The translations under genes were made by a program, and so were the position numbers. Shown piece by piece: positions 52,214 through 61,386 of a DNA stretch of 64,000 bases (positions within the stretch are counted from its first letter, which is position 1; each line of letters begins with the position of its first letter). Location of the stretch: NCBI GenBank assembly GCA_965198325.1, contig CBDAPE010000018.1, positions 1 to 64,000 on the forward strand, read 5' to 3'. The notes beneath the pieces were generated by a model. The model saw nothing but the letters and a program-made list of their open reading frames with translations, made no database searches and was not told where the DNA came from. This stretch comes from CBDAPE01 sp965198325 (GTDB taxonomy: Bacteria > Pseudomonadota > Alphaproteobacteria > UBA828 > JAPUJA01).

Positions 52214-52990
52214 GTGCCCAACTGGTTTTCCGCTGTCCTCAAAAACCAGGTCGTGGCCGGTCCGGTCGTTTCGTTCCTGCAACTGATCGCGGGGACGATC
52301 CGCGATATCGCGCCAATCGTGATCGTCATCGCGTTTTTCCAACTCGTCGTCCTGCAGCAACCATTTCCCAATCTCGACAAGATCATCGTCGGTCTGTTGT
52401 TCGTGATGGTCGGCCTCACCTTATTCATCAAAGGGCTCGAGATGGGGTTATTTCCGCTGGGCGAGAGCCTTGCCCAGGATTTCGCCCGCAAGGGCAATAT
52501 CTGGTGGCTCGTCATCTTCGCTTTCGGGCTGGGCTTCGGCACCGCCGTCGCCGAGCCCGCCCTGATCGCCGTGGCGGACAAGGCCGCGGAGGCTGCGGCC
52601 GATGCCGGGCAAATCGCGCGTACGGAGGAGGCGCTGTCGGGCTACGCCCGCGGCCTGCGCCTGACCGTGGCGCTTGCTGTGGGCGCGGCGATCGTGCTCG
52701 GCGTCATCCGCATTCTCAAGGGCTGGCCGCTGCACTGGATCGTGATCGGCGGCTACGTGGTGGTCGTCGCCATGACCTACGCCGCACCCGAGACTATCCT
52801 CGGCATCGCCTTCGATTTGGGCGGCGTGACGACCTCGACGATCACCGTGCCGCTGGTCACGGCGCTCGGTGTCGGGTTGTCGACGGTAATTCGCGGGCGC
52901 AACCCGATGATCGACGGCTTCGGCATGATCGCGCTCGCGGCGCTCATGCCGATGTTTTTCGTCATGGTTTACGGGACAATTTTCTACTGA
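52214..52990 (+). CDS. umpA: DUF1538 membrane protein A (UmpA-like)
   Basis: The 258-residue protein from a GTG at 52214 has about six hydrophobic segments (for example IAPIVIVIAFFQLVVLQQPF, then IIVGLLFVMVGLTLFIKGLE) and the DUF1538 core motif GGVTTSTITVPLVTALGVGL. The family forms a two-subunit transporter; one characterised pair has been reported as an Na+/H+ antiporter named UmpAB, which is recollection and not shown here. It is the first of four tightly linked genes: its partner starts 6-9 bases later, then a PII-like and a CBS protein. Confidence 0.85.
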   Translation: MPNWFSAVLKNQVVAGPVVSFLQLIAGTIRDIAPIVIVIAFFQLVVLQQPFPNLDKIIVGLLFVMVGLTLFIKGLEMGLFPLGESLAQDFARKGNIWWLVIFAFGLGFGTAVAEPALIAVADKAAEAAADAGQIARTEEALSGYARGLRLTVALAVGAAIVLGVIRILKGWPLHWIVIGGYVVVVAMTYAAPETILGIAFDLGGVTTSTITVPLVTALGVGLSTVIRGRNPMIDGFGMIALAALMPMFFVMVYGTIFY

Positions 52991-52999
52991 GACCCGGTG

Positions 53000-53845
53000 A
53001 TGGAGCTGCTGCACACCATTTTTGAGACCGGGCTTGGCACGATCGTCGACGTGCTGCCCATCCTGGGCATTATCGTCAGCTTCCAGGTGCTGGTACTGCG
53101 CCGTCGCCCACCCCATCTCGGCCGGGTCGTGATCGGCTTTGGTTACGTCATCCTGGGCCTCGCACTCTTCCTGATCGGGCTCGAGGAGGCACTTTTTCCG
53201 CTCGGCGCCACGATGGCCCAGCAGCTGACCGCGCCCGATTTCATCGCGACGCACAGCCTGTTGGCGAATGCTGCTGCGAGCGCCGATGCGGTGCGCTGGG
53301 AAGATTATTACTGGGTCTACCTGTTCGCCGCTGCGATCGGATTGGCCACGACGATTGCCGAACCGTCCGTGATCGCGGTCGCGATGAAGGCCAACGAGGT
53401 CTCGGGCGGCACGATCGGCTTCTGGGGTTTGCGATTGGCCATTGCGGTAGGCGTGTCGGCCGGCGTGGCGATTGGCACCTACCGGATCGTGACCGGTCTG
53501 CCGCTGCACTATTTTCTGATGGTCGGCTACGCGGTGGTCCTGTTCCAGACCGCGTTCGCCCAGCGTCGATTCACGACAAAGTCGATCGTTCCGTTGGCCT
53601 ACGATTCGGGCGGGGTTACGACTTCGACCGTCACCGTTCCCCTAGTCGCTGCCCTCGGCCTCGGCCTCGCCTCGACGATTCCCGGACGCAGCGCGCTCAT
53701 CGACGGCTTCGGCCTGATCGCGTTTGCCAGCGTGTTTCCGATCATTTCCGTTCTCGCCTACGCCCAACTGGGCGAGGCTATCGGCAGAAAACGAAAGAAA
53801 GTGGACAATTTGAGAGCCAGAAAGGATACCGACAATGAAATTTAA
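53000..53845 (+). CDS. umpB: DUF1538 membrane protein B (UmpB-like)
   Basis: The 281-residue protein (ATG at 53000, or GTG at 52997) is a homologue of the preceding one, with the same core in GGVTTSTVTVPLVAALGLGL and an AEPSVIAVAMKANEV block parallel to AEPALIAVADKAAEA in protein A. It has about seven hydrophobic segments and a charged C-terminal tail (AIGRKRKKVDNLRARKD). The two proteins probably form a heterodimer in the inner membrane. Its end overlaps the PII-like gene by 11 bases. Confidence 0.85.
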   Translation: MELLHTIFETGLGTIVDVLPILGIIVSFQVLVLRRRPPHLGRVVIGFGYVILGLALFLIGLEEALFPLGATMAQQLTAPDFIATHSLLANAAASADAVRWEDYYWVYLFAAAIGLATTIAEPSVIAVAMKANEVSGGTIGFWGLRLAIAVGVSAGVAIGTYRIVTGLPLHYFLMVGYAVVLFQTAFAQRRFTTKSIVPLAYDSGGVTTSTVTVPLVAALGLGLASTIPGRSALIDGFGLIAFASVFPIISVLAYAQLGEAIGRKRKKVDNLRARKDTDNEI

Positions 53846-54185
53846 ACTCATCATGGCGCTCGTCGACGACAGCGAGACCGATGACGTCCTCGAGGCGGGC
53901 CGGCGCGCCGGCGCAACCGGAGCGACGATCATCACGAGCTGCCGCGGCGAAGGTCTGATCCCGGGCAAGACCTTCTTCGGTCTCGACCTGGCCGGCCAGC
54001 GGGATATCCTGCTGTTCCTCGTCGAGGATCATCTGAGCCGAAACATCCTCGAGACCATCGCCACGGTCGGTGCGTTCGACGTTAAATCGGGCACTGGGAT
54101 CGCGTTTCAGATCGCCATCGAGGATGCCGTGGGCCTGAGCAGCCAATTCCGGACCATCTCCAGCGAAATCGAGGATCAGCTATGA
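53835..54185 (+). CDS. PII-like signalling protein
   Basis: The 116-residue protein has the ferredoxin-like PII order: KFKLIMALVDDSETDDVLEA, then GATGATIITSCRGEGLIPGK with the T-loop region, and DILLFLVEDHLSRNILETIA, then FDVKSGTGIAFQIAIEDAVG. It lacks the classical uridylylated Tyr51 motif, so it is a PII-like variant rather than GlnB/GlnK. Such proteins bind nucleotides or metabolites and gate a partner transporter. The stop overlaps the CBS gene by four bases, and the start overlaps umpB, so it likely controls the DUF1538 pair. Confidence 0.83.
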   Translation: MKFKLIMALVDDSETDDVLEAGRRAGATGATIITSCRGEGLIPGKTFFGLDLAGQRDILLFLVEDHLSRNILETIATVGAFDVKSGTGIAFQIAIEDAVGLSSQFRTISSEIEDQL

Positions 54186-54616
54186 CCGATAAGCAGATTG
54201 TAAGTGTCCGTCAGGTCATGACGCCCTTTCCCGAACCGGTCGACGGACTGGCGACAGCACGTGAGGCGATCGAACTCATGACCGAATTGAAAATCAGCTC
54301 GCTCGTCATCGACCGGCGGCATGAGGCGGACGAATACGGCATGGTCGTCGTCTCGGACATCGCCACCAAGGTGATCGCACAAAACCGGTCTCTCGACCGG
54401 ACGAACGTTTACGAGGTCATGTCGAAGCCGACCCTGACCCTCGGTGCGCACATGGATATCAAATACGCGATCCGCCTGCTGGGCCGCTTCGAGCTCGAGC
54501 GGGCCCTGGTCACCGATCATAACGAACTCGTCGGCCTCGTCACCTTGCGCGACATGGTTTTCCGTTACGTGGAAATTGACCGGTCGGTCGGCGCCGACGA
54601 GGATGCGGCGGATTGA
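54182..54616 (+). CDS. CBS-pair domain protein
   Basis: The 144-residue protein consists of two CBS motifs: VRQVMTPFPEPVDGLATARE with ISSLVIDRRHEADEYGMVVV, and VYEVMSKPTLTLGAHMDIKY with LERALVTDHNELVGLVTLRD. CBS pairs bind adenine nucleotides. It has no other domain and no membrane segment. Coupling by a four-base overlap to the PII-like gene makes it a second sensory input for the same transporter. Confidence 0.87.
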   Translation: MTDKQIVSVRQVMTPFPEPVDGLATAREAIELMTELKISSLVIDRRHEADEYGMVVVSDIATKVIAQNRSLDRTNVYEVMSKPTLTLGAHMDIKYAIRLLGRFELERALVTDHNELVGLVTLRDMVFRYVEIDRSVGADEDAAD

Positions 54617-54668
54617 ATGCCAGCGCACATCGCTTGAAGCGGACGTCTCCGAGCGCCATGATCCGGCC

Positions 54669-55439
54669 ATGACGGGCGGCGCGACAGGAATCGCAATGGT
54701 GACCGGTGCTGGGAAGCGCATCGGACGCGCCATCGCGCTCGACCTCGCGCGCCACGGCTGGGCCGTGGCGTTGCATCACCACCGCTCAGGCGACGAAGCA
54801 AGCGAGACGGCGGACTCAATTCGTGCACTCGGCAGCCCGGTCTGCACGCTCGAAGCAGACCTGACGGACGAGACCGCCACCGCCGGGCTGTTGGGCGAGG
54901 CTGTTAACACCCTGGGGCCGATCAGCCTGCTGATCAACAACGCGTCGGTCTTCGAGCGCGACGAGGTCGGCACTGCGGATCGGGCGAGCTGGGACGCCCA
55001 TATGGAGGTCAACCTGCGCGCACCTCTCGTCCTGACCCAGGCGCTCGCCCGGCAACTTCCCGCCGGGCTCGAGGCCAATGTGATCAATTTGATCGACCAG
55101 CGGGTCTGGAACCTGACGCCCCACTTCCTGTCTTATACGCTGAGCAAGAGTGGCCTGTGGACACTCACGCAAACCCTCGCGCTGGCACTTGCGCCGCGCA
55201 TCCGGGTCAATGCGATCGGCCCCGGGCCCACCCTGCCGAGCCCGCGCCAAAGTGACGATCAGTTCGCCCGCCAGTGGGACTCGATGCCGCTCGAGCGCGG
55301 CGCGACGCCAGAGGAGGTCTGCGCCGCGGTTCAATTTTTTCTTGCGGCGCCGAGCGTGACGGGCCAAATGATTGCCTTGGACGGCGGCCAGCATCTGGGC
55401 TGGTCAATGCCCACGCGCTCGGACGGACCCGACGAATGA
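54669..55439 (+). CDS. folM: Short-chain dehydrogenase, FolM/pteridine-reductase-like
   Basis: The 256-residue SDR has the cofactor motif MVTGAGKRIGRAIALDLARH, the NNAS motif SLLINNASVFERDEVG, a catalytic Tyr-x-x-x-Lys in FLSYTLSKSGLWTLTQTLAL, and the final GQMIALDGGQHLGWS. The arginine after the first glycine run and the adjacency to folB favour a dihydromonapterin or pteridine reductase (FolM) role. The usual Ser upstream of the Tyr is less clear (NLIDQRVWNLTPHF has Asp-Gln, as in FolM and PTR1). It starts 52 bases after the CBS gene and ends 37 bases before folB. Confidence 0.78.
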   Translation: MTGGATGIAMVTGAGKRIGRAIALDLARHGWAVALHHHRSGDEASETADSIRALGSPVCTLEADLTDETATAGLLGEAVNTLGPISLLINNASVFERDEVGTADRASWDAHMEVNLRAPLVLTQALARQLPAGLEANVINLIDQRVWNLTPHFLSYTLSKSGLWTLTQTLALALAPRIRVNAIGPGPTLPSPRQSDDQFARQWDSMPLERGATPEEVCAAVQFFLAAPSVTGQMIALDGGQHLGWSMPTRSDGPDE

Positions 55440-55476
55440 GCGGGACGCGGCGAGAGCAAAGCGCCACGAGGATGCG

Positions 55477-55920
55477 ATGAGCGACCCGTCACCCTTACGG
55501 CCCCTGCCAACGGCCAAGCCCGGGCGGTCCACCCGGCGAGTCTTCATCCGCGACCTGGTGCTCGATTGCCGTATCGGGATTCACTCCCACGAACAGAACA
55601 GCCGCCAGCGCGTGCGCATGAATGTGGAGTTGCTGGTTCCCGCGGACGGACCGGTCGCCGACGATATCGGACAGGTCGTGTCCTACGAAACGATCGTCGA
55701 CGGCATCCGCGCCCTGATCGCCGAGGGACACATCAATCTCGTCGAAACCCTGGCCGATCGGATTATCGACTTGTGCTTTGCCGATCTGCGCGTCGAGAGC
55801 GCCCGGGTCCGCGTCGAGAAGCTCGACATCTACGAGGAAGCGGAGAGTGTCGGCGTCGAGGTCGAACGCCATCGCACAGGGGATTGTTCCGGCGGCACAT
55901 CGCCGGGCTCAGCGAGCTAA
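55477..55920 (+). CDS. folB: Dihydroneopterin aldolase
   Basis: From the ATG at 55477 the 147-residue protein has FolB motifs: VFIRDLVLDCRIGIHSHEQN at the start, a YETIVDGIRALIAEGHINLV block with the substrate-binding glutamate region VETLADRIIDLCFADLRVES, and the lysine in ARVRVEKLDIYEEAESVGVE. It converts dihydroneopterin to 6-hydroxymethyl-dihydropterin and glycolaldehyde in folate synthesis. An N-terminal extension of about 25 residues precedes the usual start. Operon with the FolM-like gene. Confidence 0.92.
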   Translation: MSDPSPLRPLPTAKPGRSTRRVFIRDLVLDCRIGIHSHEQNSRQRVRMNVELLVPADGPVADDIGQVVSYETIVDGIRALIAEGHINLVETLADRIIDLCFADLRVESARVRVEKLDIYEEAESVGVEVERHRTGDCSGGTSPGSAS

Positions 55921-56203
55921 GTCACGGAATTTATGCACAATTCGTGTCACGGGTCGGGAGGGGCGATGACACCGGTCCCAACGTCCGCCGGGCTGTGGCA
56001 GGAATTTCTGTCGATTCGCTATAACGGCGAAATTCATTTGATTTCAGTATCTTACTTTACGATTTGAAATGGATCAGAGGGTAATCGGGCGGCGATGGCT
56101 CATCCGGATGTCATAAGTCTTTTTGCGGTATGGCAGAGACGGCATCCGGCAGGATGTTATCAACAAATATATCCACAGGCTGATTCCGCGTCGGGGATTG
56201 GAG
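55921..56203. other. Intergenic, nothing recognised
   Basis: No gene, repeat or RNA was seen in these 283 bases, which separate folB from the oppositely oriented VOC remnant. Confidence 0.45.
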
Positions 56204-56476
56204 CTACCGGCTCGCGTCTTCCCACGTGCGATAGGCGATCTCGAGCTTGATGCTGTTGGGATCGGCAAAATCTCTGCATGGACGGTCTCCCGGTAATGGG
56301 AGTAGTCGGCCGGTGGGCCGGGAATCGAAGGCCGCGAATGCCACCGTCTTTGCGCGGCTCAATTTCTCGAAACCAAAGGACGGCATCATCCTGTCGTGGA
56401 ACGCGCGGGACGCCACCAGCTCTGCCACGCTGAGATAGATGTGATCGATCCCATGAACGGCGACCCGGGACATCAT
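56204..56476 (-). pseudogene. VOC superfamily protein, internally shortened
   Basis: The 90-residue frame keeps the beginning of a VOC protein (VHGIDHIYLSVAELVASRAF, HDRMMPSFGFEKLSRAK) and its end (DFADPNSIKLEIAYRTWEDA), but the middle part of about 40-50 residues is missing. The join lies around GRLLPLPGDRPCRDFADP. One VOC half-module cannot make a full metal site, so it is probably a deletion derivative, though the frame is still open. It is downstream of, and on the same strand as, the FadR-type regulator. Confidence 0.7.
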
Positions 56477-56496
56477 GACTGTCGAGACGCGCGGTG

Positions 56497-57204
56497 TCAG
56501 TGCGCCAGCAAATCGCGCCAGGCCGCCGCCAGGTGGTCGGTTACGACCGTCAGTGCCGCCTCGACGTTACGCGAGCGAATCGCATCGTAGAGACGGCGGT
56601 GATTGGCGTTGTATTCGGCAATCCTCTCGGGCGTCAGGATCGACCCCTTGACCGCATTCCATTGCCGGTGACTGCGAACATGATTGATCCGCCGGTAGAT
56701 CGACAGAAATAACGGGTTGTGGCTAGCCTCTGCGATCCGTAGATGAAACTGCTCGTCCCAGCGGGAAAACCGCTCGGGATCGTCGCTGGATTTTTCGAGC
56801 TCGCTCAGAGCCTCACCGAGCCGCTCAATGTCCCGTGCCGTCGTCTTGAGGACCGCGAGCCGGGTCACCTCGGGCTCGACTACCATACGCACCTCGACCA
56901 GCTCGAGCGGGCTCGTGATTTCGGCGACGTCCTCTTCCTCTTGATGTGACGGAAGATGGACATAGGTGCCGCTGCCCATACGCCGGGTGATAAGCTCCGT
57001 CTCCTGGAGTCGTCGGAGCGCCTCCCGGACCGTTGAACGCGACGCGCCGAACAGATCGGCCAGCCGTCGCTCCGCCGGCAGGCGCTCGCCGTGGGCGTAA
57101 GCTCCTTCGAATATTTGCTGACGCAACTCCTGAGCGATGCCGACGGCGCTGGACCCTGTCGTACTGCGCACGGCCTCCGACCGGGACCTTGGATTCTCCT
57201 TCAA
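56497..57204 (-). CDS. FadR-subfamily GntR transcriptional regulator
   Basis: The 235-residue protein has an N-terminal winged helix (IAQELRQQIFEGAYAHGERL, then PAERRLADLFGASRSTVREA) and a C-terminal all-helical FCD domain with the metal-site residues in the RWDEQFHLRIAEASHNPLFL block and a later His in NHRRLYDAIRSRN and VVTDHLAAAW. FCD regulators respond to organic acids or amino-acid-like ligands. It is divergent from the FAD oxidoreductase operon, with an operator-like palindrome in the gap, so it most likely represses that operon until substrate is present. Confidence 0.9.
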   Translation of the reverse strand: MKENPRSRSEAVRSTTGSSAVGIAQELRQQIFEGAYAHGERLPAERRLADLFGASRSTVREALRRLQETELITRRMGSGTYVHLPSHQEEEDVAEITSPLELVEVRMVVEPEVTRLAVLKTTARDIERLGEALSELEKSSDDPERFSRWDEQFHLRIAEASHNPLFLSIYRRINHVRSHRQWNAVKGSILTPERIAEYNANHRRLYDAIRSRNVEAALTVVTDHLAAAWRDLLAH

Positions 57205-57316
57205 GCGGCCCTCCTATTTCTATTCCGTTGGCAACCAAATTAAACCAATTTTGTAGGATCGGTCCAATATTATTCTCAGGATTGGCGGGATACTTTACAA
57301 AGTACATTATATTGGC

Positions 57317-57331
57317 TAGACAATTGGTCTA
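57317..57331. promoter_or_regulatory. Operator-like palindrome upstream of the FAD oxidase operon
   Basis: TAGACAATTGGTCTA has 5-base inverted arms (TAGAC/GTCTA) around AATTG and resembles FadR/LldR-type sites with a TTGGT half. It lies in an AT-rich gap (57205-57450) between the divergent regulator and the oxidase operon. Further ATTGG/CCAAT elements occur at about 57246 and 57269. Confidence 0.55.
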
Positions 57332-57450
57332 AATTGATAGCCCAATCCGCCCGAAGAGGGGCGAGAAGGCTGCGCATGGTCGGTGAGTGCTACGGTCGGC
57401 CCGTCGCGCGGATTTGGGAGAGCAGCTTTCGAGCAACGAGGCTTTTCACG

Positions 57451-58794
57451 ATGGCACTACCCGCCCACGTCAAATACCTCATTATCGGCTCGGGCATCCA
57501 TGGTCTGAGTAGCGCCTACCATCTCGCTCGGCAGCTCAAGGCGAGCGGCAAGGGCGATGGCTCGGACATTCTCGTGGTCGACAAGACCGGGATTGCCGCC
57601 GGAGCGTCGGGTATCGCCTGCGGCGTGATCCGCAACAATTACTTCCAGCCAGCGATGCGCGAACTGATGGCGGCCTGCGTCGAGGTCTGGGAAAGCGATC
57701 CCGAGGCCTATTCCTATCACCCGGTGGGCTACATGCAGATCAGCCCCGAAGCGATGCATCACGATGTCGCCCAGATCGCCGCTCAACAAAAGGACATCGG
57801 CTACGAGTCGGTATTCATCGAAGGTGAGGCCGACTGTGCACGCTACATGAAGGGCTTGTTCGACGACTGGCAGGCCCAGGGAACGACCTCGATCCTGCAC
57901 GAAAAGAAAGGCGGTTACGCTAATAACACGGCCTCAATCTACGGCCTGGCGGACAAGGCCGAGAGCGAGGGCGTTCGAATCATGAGTGGCGTTGAGGTGA
58001 CGGGTTTCAAGAGCGGCAGCAACAGCGGTGCGATTACCGCGGTGGCCACCAACAAGGGCGGGATCGAAGTCGACCAGGTCGTCGTCACGGTTGGCCCATG
58101 GGTCCCGAAAATCTGGCGGATGCTCGACCTGCCCGAGACGATCGACGTCAAGGGCGTCGACGGCACGGTGCACAAGGACCAGCAGATGTGGATTTACTGG
58201 TGCCTCCAGGAGGGTACGCTGGGCGTCGAGCCCGATCTGGGCAACACGAACGACGACAATATGCCGCCGGTTATTCATGTCGACAGTGATGCGCCGCTCT
58301 ATTCTTGCGTCGATGGCACGCTGATCACCGACGAACCCTGGGGCATATATTACAAGCCCGATTTCAACTTCAACGGGATCCAGGGCGGGGCCGCCCCCTG
58401 GCTGGTCAATGGCGAAGCACTGAAAGTCGCTGTCGATCCCTATGGCCCGGAGTCGCCCGAGTTCGTCGCGAGCCACGATTTCGCGCACATGTGGGTGTCC
58501 GCGCTCGCCCATTCGCAAAAACGCTTCGAAGGCAAGATGGACCTCTATCGCGATGAGCCCTCGGGCGGCATCGGCGCATTCACCGCTGACAGCTTTCCGG
58601 TTTTCGACCGGTTCCGCGAAAACTGCTACGTGATCGCGGATTCGAACCACGGCTACAAGATGATCGCGGTGGGCAAGCTGGTGGCCGGCGAGGTGATGGG
58701 TGAGAAGAGCGCGTTGCTGGAGCCCTTCCGCTTCTCGCGGTTCGCCGAGGGCAAGCTGCATCCGGAGTCGAACAGTCCCTTCCCCTGGAGCTAA
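57451..58794 (+). CDS. FAD-dependent amine/amino-acid oxidase (DAO family)
   Basis: From the ATG at 57451 the 447-residue protein has the FAD motif YLIIGSGIHGLSSAYHLARQ, an AGASGIACGVIRNNYFQPAM flavin-loop segment as in sarcosine oxidase beta and glycine oxidase, and the C-terminal NCYVIADSNHGYKMIAVGKL region that closes the FAD site. It should oxidise a secondary or primary amine, probably an N-substituted amino acid. It leads an operon with the glutamine-synthetase-like and glutamate-synthase-like genes, with 124 bases to the next gene. Longer in-frame starts (57334) lie in the regulatory gap and are rejected. Confidence 0.87.
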   Translation: MALPAHVKYLIIGSGIHGLSSAYHLARQLKASGKGDGSDILVVDKTGIAAGASGIACGVIRNNYFQPAMRELMAACVEVWESDPEAYSYHPVGYMQISPEAMHHDVAQIAAQQKDIGYESVFIEGEADCARYMKGLFDDWQAQGTTSILHEKKGGYANNTASIYGLADKAESEGVRIMSGVEVTGFKSGSNSGAITAVATNKGGIEVDQVVVTVGPWVPKIWRMLDLPETIDVKGVDGTVHKDQQMWIYWCLQEGTLGVEPDLGNTNDDNMPPVIHVDSDAPLYSCVDGTLITDEPWGIYYKPDFNFNGIQGGAAPWLVNGEALKVAVDPYGPESPEFVASHDFAHMWVSALAHSQKRFEGKMDLYRDEPSGGIGAFTADSFPVFDRFRENCYVIADSNHGYKMIAVGKLVAGEVMGEKSALLEPFRFSRFAEGKLHPESNSPFPWS

Positions 58795-58918
58795 TAGGGT
58801 GGGGTTCGAGCGGCATGCCGGAGGGGAGACGACAGGTTAGCAGCGGCCCTGCGCGAACGGCGCACGAAATGGTCCGCCTGCAACCGTGAGAAACGAGACT
58901 GAACAGGGAGACTGACCG

Positions 58919-60388
58919 ATGACGGATCTCGAAGCCTATGTGAACCAGGATGGCCGCGCCGACCTGGTCAAGCAGGTCCGGTCCAAGATCAAGGAACTCG
59001 GGATAACCTACATTTATTACCAGTTCGTCTCGGTGACGGGCCGGATCGTCGGCAAGGGTGTTCCGGCGGACCACTGGGAGGGCCTCGCCGAGCGCGGCTT
59101 TCAGCTGGTCTACGGCTCGACGGCAAACCTGTTCACTGACATGGAGGGCAACTATATCGGCTTCGGCGCCGAGTCCGCCGAGCTGGTCGGCATTCCCGAC
59201 CCGGATACCTTTGTCCAGTTGCCCTGGGACAAGCGGATCGGCCGCGTCTTCTGCACCTGCTTTCGCAACCGCGAGGAAACCGAGGATCCGGGTGGCCGGC
59301 TGACCGCCGATTGCCGCGGCAACCTGCGCGCACTTCACGACGAGTTCAAGACTAAGCACGACGGCCTGGACATGCGCATGGGCACAGAGCCCGAGATGAT
59401 GTGGCTGACCAGGGACGAGGACGGCAAGCCCACGGGCGGCGTAACCAAGCCGTTCTGCTACCACATCGAGCAGTTCGCCCAGCTCCGCCCCATCTTCATG
59501 CAGGCCATCGAGTACTCGGCACAGATGGGCCTCGACATGATCCAGGGCGATCACGAGGACGCACCCGGCCAGCTCGAGCTCAACTGCACCTACGACGACG
59601 TGCTGCGCAACGCCGACCGGCTGACGACCTACCGCCAGATTTGCGCCCAGGTCGCCCGCGAGAACAACCTGATCGCCTGCTTCATGCCGAAACCCTTCAT
59701 GGGCGTTTCGGCGAGCGGCTGCCATCACAACGTCTCGCTGTGGCGTGGGGGCGAAGCTCAGCTGGTCAACACCGCCCACTCCGATTCTCTGCCGGGCACC
59801 GATGGCTCGTTCCAGTATCTAGCGGGCGGCGAAAATACCTTCATGCCGCTGCCCGGCGAGGCCAAGCCGGGCCCGATCGGGCTGAACTGCGTCGGCGGCG
59901 TGATGGAACACCTGCCGGCGCTAACTGCGATCGGCTCGCCGACTGTGAATTCTTACCGTCGGCTCTGGGACAAGGGGTTCTGGGCGCCGGTCTATGCCGA
60001 CTGGGGCTACCAGAACCGGACATGCAGCCTGCGCATTTCGGCGCCGGGCCGCTTCGAATACCGCTCGGTGGATTCCGCAGTAAATCCCTATCTCATGGGC
60101 GCCGGTCTGCTCAAGGCGTTCGACGATGGGATTACCCGCGACCTCGACCCCGGCGAGCCCGAGCACCGTAACATCTACCACGCCATGGAGCAGGGCAAGG
60201 AAGTCAAGAAGCTGCCGATGTCACTCGCCGAGGCGCTCGACCGGCTCGAGGAAGACGAGGTCATCCGCTCGGCCATGCCCGGCAAGATGTACGACGTCTA
60301 CATGCACTACAAGCGCGACGAATGGGCGCGCTTCATGGCGACCGTTACGCAGTGGGACGTGGATACCTATCTCGACATCCTGCCCTAG
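58919..60388 (+). CDS. gmaS: Glutamine-synthetase-like enzyme (GlnT / gamma-glutamylmethylamide synthetase type)
   Basis: The 489-residue protein has the catalytic blocks of glutamine synthetases: a metal-binding MRMGTEPEMMWLTRDEDG, the loop MIQGDHEDAPGQLELN, the ATP-site SGCHHNVSLW, and NRTCSLRISAPGRFEYRSVD followed by SAVNPYL. It belongs to the GlnT-like group that includes gamma-glutamylmethylamide synthetases rather than to housekeeping GlnA. With the three following subunits and the upstream amine oxidase, an amine-glutamylating role is plausible. Ammonia cannot be excluded as substrate. A ribosome-binding site (cagggaga) precedes the ATG. Confidence 0.83.
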   Translation: MTDLEAYVNQDGRADLVKQVRSKIKELGITYIYYQFVSVTGRIVGKGVPADHWEGLAERGFQLVYGSTANLFTDMEGNYIGFGAESAELVGIPDPDTFVQLPWDKRIGRVFCTCFRNREETEDPGGRLTADCRGNLRALHDEFKTKHDGLDMRMGTEPEMMWLTRDEDGKPTGGVTKPFCYHIEQFAQLRPIFMQAIEYSAQMGLDMIQGDHEDAPGQLELNCTYDDVLRNADRLTTYRQICAQVARENNLIACFMPKPFMGVSASGCHHNVSLWRGGEAQLVNTAHSDSLPGTDGSFQYLAGGENTFMPLPGEAKPGPIGLNCVGGVMEHLPALTAIGSPTVNSYRRLWDKGFWAPVYADWGYQNRTCSLRISAPGRFEYRSVDSAVNPYLMGAGLLKAFDDGITRDLDPGEPEHRNIYHAMEQGKEVKKLPMSLAEALDRLEEDEVIRSAMPGKMYDVYMHYKRDEWARFMATVTQWDVDTYLDILP

Positions 60389-60429
60389 CGGTGCGGGCGA
60401 GACGACAAATTCGGAGGAGTGAAACCAAG

Positions 60430-61386
60430 ATGTGTGGTATTGCCGGATTGATTCACCGGGGCACGACTGGAGACGTCGGCCAGGAGATGACGTCGATGCT
60501 CCAGGCGCTCAAGCATCGGGGCCCTGATTCGACGGGCTTCGCGATCTACGGCGTCCCGGAAGCGAATGAGATCGTCATGCGCTTCAAGGTCGCGGAGCAG
60601 GAAGATATGGCCAAGGGCTTCGAGATTCACCAGCAGGTTCGCGAGCGCAAGGCCGAAGTCGACCGCCGGATCGAGTCGATGGGCGGGAAAATCGTCAAGG
60701 ACGAGCCCGCGACCGGATACGCCTATCTCTACCGGCTGAGCTTCAGCGACGGCGCAATGGACCAGACGGAAGAGTTCCGCCAGTTCGCCGACTATATCGA
60801 AGACGTCGACGGCGCGGAGATTCTGTCGCTGGGCAAGGCACTCCAGCTGGTCAAGGATCTAGGCGACGCGAATCGGGTGAGCGAGCAGTACGGCCTCAGT
60901 GTCATCAAGGGCACTCACGGCATCGGCCATACCCGGATGGCGACGGAATCGGACGTCGACATCCGTTCGGCCCATCCGTACTGGGCTTATCCCTTCACCG
61001 ACGTCGCCGTGGTCCATAACGGCCAGCTCACCAACTACTGGACAAACCGGCGCGAGCTCGAACGCCGAAACATGCGGTTCATGTCGAACTGCGATTCCGA
61101 ATTAATCGCCGTCTATCTCGCGGACCGCATGGAACGCGGCGACCAGCTCGAAGAGGCGATGCACCGCTCGATCCACGAGCTCGACGGCGTTTTTACCTAT
61201 GTCGTCGCGACCTCGGATCATCTCGGCATGGCGAAGGACACCATGGCGGCCAAACCAATGGTGCTGTACGAGAGCGACGACTTCGTCGGCGTGGCCTCGG
61301 AAGAGGTTGCGATCCGCAGCGTATTCAAGAACGAGATCGACACCTGGGATCCCTACGAAGGGGAGGTGATGGTATGGCACAACTAA
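60430..61386 (+). CDS. mgsA: Class II glutamine amidotransferase domain subunit (MgsA/GlxB-like)
   Basis: The 318-residue protein starts MCGIAGLIHRGTTGDVGQEM, so Cys2 would be the N-terminal nucleophile after Met removal, and continues with ALKHRGPDSTGFAIYG, GIGHTRMATESDVDIRSAHP and VVHNGQLTNYWTNRRELER. It corresponds to the amidotransferase part of glutamate synthase as a separate subunit, as in N-methylglutamate synthase (MgsA) or GlxB. It starts 41 bases after the synthetase and overlaps the next gene by 13 bases. An insertion of about 90 residues after residue 70 is typical of this group. Confidence 0.85.
   Translation: MCGIAGLIHRGTTGDVGQEMTSMLQALKHRGPDSTGFAIYGVPEANEIVMRFKVAEQEDMAKGFEIHQQVRERKAEVDRRIESMGGKIVKDEPATGYAYLYRLSFSDGAMDQTEEFRQFADYIEDVDGAEILSLGKALQLVKDLGDANRVSEQYGLSVIKGTHGIGHTRMATESDVDIRSAHPYWAYPFTDVAVVHNGQLTNYWTNRRELERRNMRFMSNCDSELIAVYLADRMERGDQLEEAMHRSIHELDGVFTYVVATSDHLGMAKDTMAAKPMVLYESDDFVGVASEEVAIRSVFKNEIDTWDPYEGEVMVWHN

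Noticed and set aside
50123..52360. Minus-strand open frame of 745 codons
   Set aside because: It is antisense to ftsH, whose AAA+ motifs are unmistakable.
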